Assembly: GCA_964568355.1 (NCBI GenBank)
Contig: CAZMRK010000546.1
Span: forward strand, 1-7,344
Length of the DNA stretch: 7,344 nucleotides
Direction: 5' to 3'
Origin: JAJPJX01 sp964568355
GTDB taxonomy: Bacteria; Acidobacteriota; Terriglobia; Bryobacterales; Bryobacteraceae
Shown here: in pieces, positions 1 through 5,701 of the stretch
Position numbering within the stretch: position 1 is the stretch's first letter
How the letters are laid out: each line of letters starts with the position of its first letter
Made by a program: the position numbers and the translations under genes
Notes under the pieces: generated by a model
Told to the model about the DNA's origin: nothing
The model's input: the letters and a program-made list of their open reading frames with translations, nothing else
Database searches by the model: none

Positions 1-25
1 GCAGGCTGACGCCCGCCCCACGAGC

Positions 26-54
26 TTGACTCCGAAATCCGGATTGGCTAGCCT
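26..54 (+). promoter_or_regulatory. Candidate sigma-70-type promoter upstream of adk
   Basis: TTGACT at 26-31 matches the -35 consensus at five of six positions. It is followed after 17 bases by TAGCCT at 49-54, a weak -10 box (three of six). The spacer holds the perfect 10-bp palindrome AATCCGGATT (36-45). A second palindrome, AGCCTG-AAAT-CAGGCT (50-65), overlaps the -10 box and could be an operator. Transcription from here would leave a leader of about 70 bases before the kinase. This is pattern matching only. Confidence 0.3.
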
Positions 55-64
55 GAAATCAGGC

Positions 65-93
65 TTCGATAAAAGAGAATCAGGTCTTATATT
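65..93 (+). promoter_or_regulatory. Alternative promoter candidate closer to adk
   Basis: TATATT at 88-93 is a good -10 match (five of six). Seventeen bases upstream lies TTCGAT (65-70), a poor -35 match. Transcription would start near position 100 and give a leader of about 30 bases. It competes with the candidate at 26-54, and the sequence alone does not decide between them. Confidence 0.22.
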
Positions 94-120
94 TCTAATG
101 ACATTTGGGCGAGGCCAACT

Positions 121-125
121 GGAGG
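121..125 (+). promoter_or_regulatory. Shine-Dalgarno site that fixes the GTG start of adk
   Basis: GGAGG at 121-125 is a near-perfect anti-16S match and sits 7 bases before the GTG at 133. This spacing is the main reason to accept the non-ATG start. Confidence 0.8.
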
Positions 126-132
126 TTTCTGC

Positions 133-828
133 GTGATTCTATTGCTCTTCGGTCCTCCTGGATGCGGTAAAGGCACCCAGGCTGCCTTGATTTCCGAGTT
201 CTACAATATTCCTGCGATTTCCACCGGTGAAATGTTCCGGGCGGAGTGCAAGGCAGGCACTCCGCTGGGGAAGAAAGCCTGCTCGATTCTCTCCTCCGGC
301 GGCCTGGTGGGCGATGATATCGTCAACCAGATCGTGGCCTCGCGGATCTCGAAACCCGATTGCTCCTCCGGATTCCTGCTGGATGGCTATCCGCGTACCG
401 TCCCGCAAGCCGAGTTTTTGAATCATCTGCTGGCCGAGCGCGGCCTGCCCCAGCCTACCGTGATCCACCTGGATGTAGCGGGAGAGGTGCTGGTGGCGCG
501 TATCTCGGCGCGGCGCCAGTGCCCCACCTGCGGCCATATCTATAACGTGCTCTCGCAGCCGCCCAAGGTGGCCGAGACCTGCGATATCGACGGCGCCACG
601 CTCACCCGGCGCGAGGACGACACGGAAGCCGTCATCCGCCAGCGCCTGGAAGCCTACGAGACGCTGACCGGTCCGGTGATCGAATATTACCGCCGCGGCG
701 CCTACATCCGCATCGACGGGAAGCACACGCCGCAGGCAATCTTCGAAGAGATCAAGTCTCTGCTGGCGCCGGTCCCGCAATGGGGTAAAGCGCCTCGCGC
801 GGTACAGCCGGAACTGACCCACGCCTGA
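133..828 (+). CDS. adk: Adenylate kinase (nucleoside monophosphate kinase), zinc-LID type
   Basis: This cytosolic enzyme transfers phosphate between ATP and AMP to give two ADP. The P-loop GPPGCGKGTQ is at residues 7-16. The AMP-binding stretch ISTGEMF is at 29-35, where the family usually has ISTGDML, and FLLDGYPRT is at 81-89. The LID region carries Cys130-x2-Cys133-x16-Cys150-x2-Asp153, the structural zinc site of the Bacillus-type long form. Arginines follow at 159-160 (RREDD) and in the RQRLEAY helix (169-175). The start is GTG with GGAGG 7 bases upstream; the next Met is residue 34, past the P-loop. At 231 residues it is somewhat longer than the usual 214-220, with a tail rich in Pro and Ala after about 212. 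It does not sit beside secY or ribosomal genes, so it may be a second adk copy. The fold assignment is very sure; strict AMP specificity is not shown. Confidence 0.95.
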   Translation: MILLLFGPPGCGKGTQAALISEFYNIPAISTGEMFRAECKAGTPLGKKACSILSSGGLVGDDIVNQIVASRISKPDCSSGFLLDGYPRTVPQAEFLNHLLAERGLPQPTVIHLDVAGEVLVARISARRQCPTCGHIYNVLSQPPKVAETCDIDGATLTRREDDTEAVIRQRLEAYETLTGPVIEYYRRGAYIRIDGKHTPQAIFEEIKSLLAPVPQWGKAPRAVQPELTHA

Positions 829-836
829 ACGAGTGC

Positions 837-2549
837 TCAGAGATCCAACCGTTGGACGGCCGGAGCGGCGCGTTCGCAGAAGATGAGCTCGGGCTCCACC
901 TCGGGAAAATCGCGCCGCATCTGCCCGAACAGCTTCCAGGACAGCCCCAGTCCGGCCGGCAGCGCCAGGGCACGCAGCGGCTGATGGAGCATCCAGCGCT
1001 CGATCGACGTTCCCACTTCGGTGAACAGAAAGAATCCCACCAGGGCGGCGAAGGCGATCACCACCAGGCGATCCTGAAACGGCGGAAACGTGCAAGTGAA
1101 CGGGATCTTGTGGAAGCGCAACAGCAGCCCTTCGATGAGCACCAGGGATACACCCAGCGTGACGGCGGCCGGCAGCCAGCCCAGCATGAGCAGTGTGGGC
1201 AGGATCACCAAAGGCAGCAGGACGCTCAGGATAATCTTGCGGGCGACGGCGGCGGTCCGGCCGGCATGATCGTCCAGCACGGCCTGAAAGATCCAGTTGG
1301 CCTGCAGCCGCGCCGGCACATCGAAGACGAAGCGCAGGCCGCAGATGCAGAAGTAGCAGAGGATCAGGGGAATCGGCAGGGCATCGCCGGCGAGAGCGGC
1401 CTGCGCGGCCAGTACTAACCCCAAGCCCGCGAACGCGCCGAACAGGAGGCAGTGCGACTCGCTGCGCAGCAGGGTGCGTAGCGCAAAGTGGTAAGCCGCG
1501 CGCTCGAATGGCGTAGGCAGCAGCAGGCGGTCCAACCGCTCCGGCAGTACCAGGCGCACCCGGCGTCCCGCGGGCGGCAGGTCGCCCGCTTCGGGAATGC
1601 GCAGAAAATGCCGCCGGTAGCTCAGCGCGCAGCAGAGCAGCGACGATCCGAAGACGGCGGCGGTGGCCAGCAAACCGGTGCGCGCCAGGGCATGAAAGGC
1701 CGGCCCGGCGCGATCCTGCAAGACCTGGTAGAGCGCCACGAACCAGACCGGCGGCAGCCATGCGAGCAGCGAACCCGGCGTGGCTTCCAGGCGCGGAAGC
1801 CTGCGCGGCACCGCGAAACTAGTGCACAGCAAGGTCAGCAGCGCCACCAGGATCAGGATCCGCACATACAGGGATACTTTGCGGAAGGCCCGGTCCGGAA
1901 GCAGGGCCATCAGCGCGCCCATCGCCGCCAGACAGGTAAAAAACGTGAACACGCTGGCCAGGATCACGCAGGTCGCGTGCGCGGTCATAAAGCCGAACAG
2001 GCGCTCCAGGTGGTTGATTCCGGCGGTCACCACGAAGGGAAACAGGATGCTGGATGCGGCATTCACATCCACGGCGAACAGCGCGGCGGCCAGCAGGATG
2101 GCCAGCAGGTTGGCCAGAAAAATCTGCCGGGCTGGAATCGGCAGCGGCGCCAGATTGGCGTGATCCTGCCTCCCCGGCAGGATCTGCTCCCACTTCAACA
2201 CGGCGATCACTCCGGTGATCACCATCGAGAAGACGATGAAGAAATATTTGTCCGGCAGAGATCCGTTATAAATGTCGAAGGCCCGCTGCCCGCGAATGAA
2301 CTGCAGCAGTGAGGAGTATTTGTCGAACAGAAACAACGAGAGGAACGCGCCGGGAACCGCCAGGATACCCAGCAGACCGCCGACCCCCAAGTCGAATCCG
2401 GTTTCTTCCGGCTGTTCTCCGCTGCGGAACAGCACGCCGAAAAAATGCAGCACCAGGCGCGGAAACGGCTGGTTGCGCACGCTGGACCAGCGATCAGCGG
2501 CAGGGCGCGTGGACCGCGGCGAAGATGTCGTCTGCGATTCGTTCGGCAT
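837..2549 (-). CDS. Large polytopic ABC-2-type transporter permease
   Basis: This 570-residue inner-membrane protein has about 12 predicted hydrophobic helices, roughly at residues 53-76, 102-119, 143-163, 192-216, 226-247, 258-277, 291-310, 366-386, 391-410, 439-476 (two) and 493-510. There is a long hydrophilic stretch at about 312-362. The motif KWEQILPGRQDHANLAPLPI (119-138), just after helix 2, resembles a W-E-x-x-x-P-x-R-x-D...PLP signature I associate with uncharacterised acidobacterial ABC permeases; that is from memory. It is about twice the size of a usual six-helix ABC-2 permease, so it may supply both membrane halves. The gene starts inside the 3' end of the ATPase gene with a 56-base overlap. 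GGAG (2557-2560) lies 7 bases before this ATG and supports the start; a GTG at 2477 just after the ATPase stop is an alternative. Its stop converges on adk with 8 bases between. The substrate is unknown. Confidence 0.85.
   Translation of the reverse strand: MPNESQTTSSPRSTRPAADRWSSVRNQPFPRLVLHFFGVLFRSGEQPEETGFDLGVGGLLGILAVPGAFLSLFLFDKYSSLLQFIRGQRAFDIYNGSLPDKYFFIVFSMVITGVIAVLKWEQILPGRQDHANLAPLPIPARQIFLANLLAILLAAALFAVDVNAASSILFPFVVTAGINHLERLFGFMTAHATCVILASVFTFFTCLAAMGALMALLPDRAFRKVSLYVRILILVALLTLLCTSFAVPRRLPRLEATPGSLLAWLPPVWFVALYQVLQDRAGPAFHALARTGLLATAAVFGSSLLCCALSYRRHFLRIPEAGDLPPAGRRVRLVLPERLDRLLLPTPFERAAYHFALRTLLRSESHCLLFGAFAGLGLVLAAQAALAGDALPIPLILCYFCICGLRFVFDVPARLQANWIFQAVLDDHAGRTAAVARKIILSVLLPLVILPTLLMLGWLPAAVTLGVSLVLIEGLLLRFHKIPFTCTFPPFQDRLVVIAFAALVGFFLFTEVGTSIERWMLHQPLRALALPAGLGLSWKLFGQMRRDFPEVEPELIFCERAAPAVQRLDL
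2162..2184. repeat. Perfect 9-bp inverted repeat inside the permease gene
   Basis: GATCCTGCC (2162-2170) and GGCAGGATC (2176-2184) flank a 5-base loop TCCCC. The palindrome lies in the codons for ILPGRQD, part of the most recognisable motif of the permease. It may simply reflect codon choice in GC-rich DNA. Confidence 0.6.
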
Positions 2550-3276
2550 CGGCCTGCTCCGTCAGTCGTAGGAACGTGTCTTCCAGCGCGCTGAGCGAGG
2601 TGCTGCGGCGGATCTCTTCCAGCGAGCCGTATGCCGCCACTTCGCCCTGCCGCAGAACGATCAGGTGCGAGCAAACCTTCTCCACCACCTCCAGCACAGG
2701 CGAGCAGAAAAACACCGCCTTGCCGGCTTCGGCGAGCCGCCCGAGCACCTTGCGGAAGACCAGAGCAAAGGTTACGTCCAACCCGGAGAATGGCTCATCC
2801 AGAATCAGGATCTCCGGATCGTGCAGCAGCGCGGCGATCAACAGGATGCGCTGCCGCATGCCCTTGGAGTACGAAGAGATGGGAGAGTGGCGATGCCGGT
2901 ACAGTGTGAAATCCTCCAGCAGCGCCTCCATCTTTTCCGTGAACCGGCGGCGGTCGAGGCCGCGCAGCGTGCCCACCAGTTCCAGGTATTCCCAGCCGGT
3001 GAGATGGGTGTAGAGGTTGGCCTCTTCGGGCACGTAGCCCAGGTTCCGCTTGTAAGCGGCCAGGTCGTCGTGGATGTTACGGCCGCGATAAAGGGTACGC
3101 CCGCCGGTGGGCGCCAGCAGTCCCGTGAGCATTTTAACAGTCGTGCTCTTGCCGGATCCGTTGGGCCCCAGGTAGCCCAGCACCTCGCCGGGGCGAATGG
3201 CGAAACTGACGTCGCGCACGGCGGGACGCCCCGCGTAGCGTTTGGTGAGCCGGTCGGCTTCGAGAACAGGTTCCAT
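2494..3276 (-). CDS. ABC transporter ATP-binding protein with altered switch motif
   Basis: This is the cytoplasmic ATPase that would energise the permease encoded just downstream. Numbered from the chosen ATG, the 260 residues hold Walker A GPNGSGKST (37-45), a Q-loop in the form YVPEE with Glu84 where Gln is typical, signature SYSKGMRQ (135-142), Walker B ILILDEP (156-162, catalytic Glu161) and D-loop SGLD (164-167). The switch region reads CSPVLEVVEK (191-200): Pro193 stands where the family normally has His (SSHVLEVVEK-like). The C-terminal part after about 205 (LRQGEVAAYGSLEEI, then helical) is typical of ABC-2 exporters. The ATG at 3276 is preferred because GAGG lies 6 bases upstream (3283-3286); a GTG at 3288 would add four residues but has no such site. 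The export direction is inferred from the family; the substrate is unknown. Confidence 0.92.
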   Translation of the reverse strand: MEPVLEADRLTKRYAGRPAVRDVSFAIRPGEVLGYLGPNGSGKSTTVKMLTGLLAPTGGRTLYRGRNIHDDLAAYKRNLGYVPEEANLYTHLTGWEYLELVGTLRGLDRRRFTEKMEALLEDFTLYRHRHSPISSYSKGMRQRILLIAALLHDPEILILDEPFSGLDVTFALVFRKVLGRLAEAGKAVFFCSPVLEVVEKVCSHLIVLRQGEVAAYGSLEEIRRSTSLSALEDTFLRLTEQADAERIADDIFAAVHAPCR

Positions 3277-3338
3277 GGCAGGCCTCACTCGGCGAGCTTC
3301 ACCAACACTCAGACAACGCCGGAGGGCAAAATGTTCCC

Positions 3339-3443
3339 GGAATCTTTTCGGGCGCGCGGATACGGCTCCCTCGACAACGGCGCGGCCGGGAGGTACATAT
3401 CGTACGGAGGTCGATAGGCTTGAACAGTTGTCGAAAAGATTCC
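3339..3443. repeat. 12-bp inverted repeat with a second inverted repeat within
   Basis: GGAATCTTTTCG (3339-3350) is exactly complementary to CGAAAAGATTCC (3432-3443). Inside it, TCGACAAC (3371-3378) pairs with GTTGTCGA (3427-3434). The two right arms share three bases, so the stems would compete or join imperfectly. The repeat lies 63-167 bases upstream of the ABC ATPase start, in its probable leader or promoter region. Confidence 0.5.
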
Positions 3444-3588
3444 CGCCGGAAGTAATTGTGCCGGCCCCGGATCCCGGCAGGGTAGCGCGGTTGCGATCCT
3501 ATTGTGTCTATCCGTCGCTTGATACCAAGTCCATCTCGTTCAAGCCATGCCGAACGGATTCTCGCAGATTTCGCCTTCTGGAGAGACA

Positions 3589-3673
3589 CGTCGACAAGAG
3601 TGTCGACGCCGCCCGATAAATCGGGCGCCACGTAGCGCGAGCTTCAGCTTGCCGCGTCGACTTCAGTCGACGC
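3589..3673. repeat. REP-like array of four tetraloop hairpins
   Basis: Four adjacent palindromes each close on a 4-base loop. Hairpin 1 is CGTCGACA / TGTCGACG (3589-3596, 3601-3608; loop AGAG). Hairpin 2 is CGCCCGA / TCGGGCG (3610-3616, 3621-3627; loop TAAA). Hairpin 3 is GCGAGC / GCTTGC (3637-3642, 3647-3652; one G-T pair; loop TTCA). Hairpin 4 is GCGTCGAC / GTCGACGC (3654-3661, 3666-3673; loop TTCA). GTCGAC occurs four times in 80 bases. Centres are about 19-26 bases apart. The array lies 85 bases beyond the 3' end of the minus-strand small membrane protein. It resembles dispersed extragenic palindromic repeats; it could also end or protect transcripts, though no T-run follows. Confidence 0.7.
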
Positions 3674-3758
3674 CCGGGCAGAGTTAGTAAGTCATCAAAT
3701 AAGACACGACTAAGTTGATAGCGCCACCTACAACAAATATGCGCCGCGATCAGTAAGA

Positions 3759-4232
3759 TTATCGGGAGAACGGGAAGCACACAGCCGGCGGAGCGCGCCC
3801 TGCGCGGCGCAGCAGGCTGACCGCCCGCGCCATCGGGCGCGATAGCCTCACTATCGCGACACAGAAGAATGTCACGGCCAGCGCAGACAATCCCGATAGC
3901 TGGAGATGATCCAGAGATTGGAGAATGCGCGCCAGATGCAGATGGGCCTTTTCCTGAGAGTCTTCCGGGGGAACCGGGGTCGTTCCGGCACCCTGATGTT
4001 TCTCCAGATGGCTCTGGAGAAACGCGAAGCTGAACAGGTCGTCGCTGGCGGAAACACACGGGAACAGCGCCACGGCGACAAAAAAGACCGCTATGGCGCG
4101 CCGCACCGTCGAGGCGGGCCGGGAGGCCCTGCGGCGCAGTTCACCGAGCGTGAACAGGAGGAGCACGGCGACACTGATACCCAGCCAAACTAAGTTGAGT
4201 AGAGTATCGGGGGCCAAAGAGTCTGTCACCAT
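3759..4232 (-). CDS. Small membrane protein of unknown function with an LFPxVSASDD motif
   Basis: I cannot name this 157-residue protein. Hydrophobic helices lie at about 11-30, 45-61 and 112-129, with basic clusters RRR after helix 1 and RLSRPMARAVSLLRR after helix 3. The end of helix 2 carries LFPCVSASDD (56-65), followed by a polar stretch of about 45 residues containing several His (HLEKH, HLHL, LDHL). I recall similar LFPxxSASDD small proteins in Acidobacteriota next to metal-efflux genes, but only from memory. The ATG at 4232 is chosen; a TTG at 4241 would add three residues, and neither has a good ribosome site (AGG abuts the ATG). It is divergent from the efflux operon 191 bases away, so co-regulation is possible. 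Hydrophobic pattern and motif make it look real; function is open. Confidence 0.6.
   Translation of the reverse strand: MVTDSLAPDTLLNLVWLGISVAVLLLFTLGELRRRASRPASTVRRAIAVFFVAVALFPCVSASDDLFSFAFLQSHLEKHQGAGTTPVPPEDSQEKAHLHLARILQSLDHLQLSGLSALAVTFFCVAIVRLSRPMARAVSLLRRAGRAPPAVCFPFSR
3838..3858. repeat. Perfect 8-bp inverted repeat in the small membrane protein gene
   Basis: CGCGATAG (3838-3845) and CTATCGCG (3851-3858) flank the loop CCTCA. It lies in the codons for the end of the third hydrophobic helix. A weaker neighbour, GCCCG / CGGGC, sits next to it at about 3823-3838. Confidence 0.55.
3998..4023. repeat. Perfect 11-bp stem with TGGC loop inside a coding sequence
   Basis: GTTTCTCCAGA (3998-4008) is followed by the 4-base loop TGGC and then the exact complement TCTGGAGAAAC (4013-4023). 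In the minus-strand gene it covers the codons for FLQSHLEK, just after the SASDD motif. It is the longest perfect tight hairpin I found in the window. Confidence 0.7.
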
Positions 4233-4423
4233 CCTATTCAATACTTAAAATTGCTCAATGAGGTTACTTTCATCTGGCAATTCTCGTATACCTATTGATA
4301 CACTTTTCCAAGGGTCCCGTGCAAGGTAGACGCGCCTTGCCCGTGGCGCGGAAAGAAAAGAGCAACCCTCCACCGAACGGAGTCCCACGTTGGACCCTGG
4401 CTCCGGACCGAAGGTGACCGAAC
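4233..4423. promoter_or_regulatory. Divergent intergenic region with structured leader of the efflux operon
   Basis: This AT-richer stretch must drive the minus-strand small membrane protein and the plus-strand efflux operon. No convincing -35/-10 pair stands out; TATACC at 4287-4292 with TTACTT at 4264-4269 is a poor plus-strand candidate. A partly symmetric 16-base sequence at 4286-4301 (GTAT...ATAC arms) could be an operator. The GC-rich second half can fold: GCAAGG (4321-4326) pairs with CCTTGC (4335-4340), and CGGAG (4378-4382) with CTCCG (4401-4405), enclosing GTCC / GGAC (4382-4385, 4392-4395; the G at 4382 is shared). The second stem ends 5 bases before the ribosome site. Confidence 0.45.
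4411..4417 (+). promoter_or_regulatory. Ribosome-binding site supporting the GTG start of the TolC-like gene
   Basis: AAGGTGA at 4411-4417 lies 6 bases before the GTG at 4424. The same AAGGTG core recurs at 5684-5689 before the next gene of the operon. Confidence 0.6.
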
Positions 4424-5701
4424 GTGCGAATCCTGTTGTGGTTCATTTGTTTCATTTCCCTATGTGCCGGCCAGGAGGCAAAATCGCCTCCTGCCCCTGC
4501 TCCGTCCGAATCGGTGACGATCGATCAGGCAGTGCAGGAAGCCATTGCCCGCAATCTGGGCCTGCTGGCCGAGCGCTATAACCTCAGCATTGCCGACGCG
4601 CGCATCATTACCGCGCGCCTGCGGCCCAACCCGGTAATCAGCTCCGGGGTGGACTATATCGATGCGTTCGGCACGGGATTCAATCTGCGGAATGCGGCCG
4701 GCCCCACCGAGTTCAACTTCCGCGTGGATTTCGTGCTGGAGCGCGGCCGTAAGCGCGAATGGCGCACCGAACTGGCGCAGAACGCCCGCGAGGTCGCCCA
4801 GTTTCAGCTTCTCAACGCCACCCGCGTGCTGATCCAGGATGTGCAGAGCGCCTTCGTGGATGTGCTGCTGGCCAAGGAGAACCTGAAGTTGGCCCAGGAA
4901 AATCTGGCCGCCTTCAATCGCATCGTGGACGTGAACGCCGCCCGTGTTCAGGCGGGAGACCTGGCCAAGGTGGAACTGGTTCGTTCGCGCGTGGCCGCGT
5001 TGCAGTTTCAGAATGCCGTGCGGCAGGCGGAAGCGCATCTGCGGATCGCCCGTAACCAACTGCAGACGCTGATGGGGCGCACCATGCCTTCGCCTAGCTT
5101 TGATGCGGTGGGCGCGCTGCGCCGCGATCCGCTGCTGCTCACGCTCGATGGTTTGCAGGAACAGGCTCTCAAGCTGCGCCCGGATCTGCGCGCGCTCGAT
5201 CGCGACCAGGCCCGTTCGCTCTCCGATCTGCGCCTGCAGATGGCCCAGGGAAAGGTGGACTACACGGTGGGCGCGGAGTTCCACCGGCAGTTTTACAATG
5301 CCTCCGGCAATTCTCTCGGCCTGTTCTTCAGCGCCCCGCTGCCGGTGTTTAACCGCAATCAGGGCGAGATCGAGCGCGCCCGGCGGGAGCAGGAACAGAT
5401 CCAGGCGCGCATCCGAGCCTATCAGGCCGATATCCTGACCGAGGTTCGCAATGCCTGGGTGCAGTATTCCACCTCGCGCGACTTACTGGAGAGCATCGAG
5501 CGCGACATGCTGGCGCAGGCACGCGACGTGCGCCAGATCACCGAATATTCCTACCGCCGGGGAGAGGCCAGTTTCGTGGAATTCCTGGACGCACAGCGAG
5601 CATTTAACGACACCATGCAGGGATACAATGAGGCCCGGGCGGAATATGCCCGCAGCCTGTACCTGATCGATTCCATTTCCGGAAAGGTGGTAAACCCATG
5701 A
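4424..5701 (+). CDS. TolC-family outer-membrane efflux protein (CzcC-like)
   Basis: This is the outer-membrane exit duct of the efflux pump encoded with it. The 425-residue protein starts at GTG; residues 1-16 (MRILLWFICFISLCAG) form a short Sec signal with likely cleavage before Gln17. The Cys14 context (ISLC) is not a good lipobox. Two outer-membrane-efflux repeats follow, about 33-215 and 240-415. Each has long amphipathic helices and a matching turn region: VQAGDLAKVELVRSR (175-189) in the first, YRRGEASFVEFLDAQR (377-392) in the second. APLPVFNRNQGEIERAR (304-320) is characteristic of CzcC-type proteins. Length fits the family (about 400-430). The stop overlaps the adaptor start by 4 bases (ATGA), indicating translational coupling. 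It is probably regulated from the divergent region upstream; no regulator gene lies nearby in the window. Confidence 0.93.
   Translation: MRILLWFICFISLCAGQEAKSPPAPAPSESVTIDQAVQEAIARNLGLLAERYNLSIADARIITARLRPNPVISSGVDYIDAFGTGFNLRNAAGPTEFNFRVDFVLERGRKREWRTELAQNAREVAQFQLLNATRVLIQDVQSAFVDVLLAKENLKLAQENLAAFNRIVDVNAARVQAGDLAKVELVRSRVAALQFQNAVRQAEAHLRIARNQLQTLMGRTMPSPSFDAVGALRRDPLLLTLDGLQEQALKLRPDLRALDRDQARSLSDLRLQMAQGKVDYTVGAEFHRQFYNASGNSLGLFFSAPLPVFNRNQGEIERARREQEQIQARIRAYQADILTEVRNAWVQYSTSRDLLESIERDMLAQARDVRQITEYSYRRGEASFVEFLDAQRAFNDTMQGYNEARAEYARSLYLIDSISGKVVNP

Larger units (their letters stand above)
3277..3758. other. Gene-free stretch between the ABC operon and the small membrane protein
   Basis: I find no convincing gene in these 482 bases. 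The reading frames present (for example 3299-3631 minus and 3242-3619 plus) have no recognisable motif, lack plausible hydrophobic cores, and run through palindromic DNA. The segment must contain the promoter of the minus-strand ABC operon and the transcript end of the minus-strand gene to its right, but I see no clear -35/-10 pair and no T-run terminator. It holds the inverted repeat at 3339-3443 and the hairpin array at 3589-3673, given separately. Confidence 0.6.

Noticed and set aside
139..1761. A 540-codon minus-strand open frame across adk and part of the permease gene
   Set aside because: It is antisense to adk, whose motifs are unmistakable, and out of frame with the permease. Its translation is Arg/Ala/Gly-rich low-complexity sequence typical of shadow frames in GC-rich DNA.
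1488..2312. A 274-codon plus-strand open frame opposite the permease
   Set aside because: It is extremely Gln/Arg-rich with no hydrophobic core, which is what the reverse complement of a Leu/Ala/Val-rich membrane protein gives.
3242..3619. Plus-strand and minus-strand open frames (to 3631) in the gene-free stretch
   Set aside because: They have no recognisable domain, unconvincing composition and no good ribosome site, and they cross inverted repeats and the hairpin array.
3589..3673. Possible CRISPR array
   Set aside because: The palindromes differ in sequence, there are no spacers of uniform length between identical repeats, and no cas gene is present.
3589..3673. Hairpin array as a standard intrinsic terminator
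   Set aside because: No run of T follows any of the stems on either strand, so simple Rho-independent termination is not supported.
3508..4059. A 183-codon minus-strand open frame overlapping the small membrane protein
   Set aside because: It shares DNA with the better-supported frame, which has clear helices and the SASDD motif, and it runs through the hairpin array; its sequence is low-complexity and patternless.
3709..4198. Direct repeat ACTAAGTTGA at 3709-3718 and 4189-4198 bracketing the small membrane protein gene
   Set aside because: Dozens of 10-base pairs are expected by chance in a window of this size, and the second copy is inside the gene. There is no other sign of a mobile element boundary.
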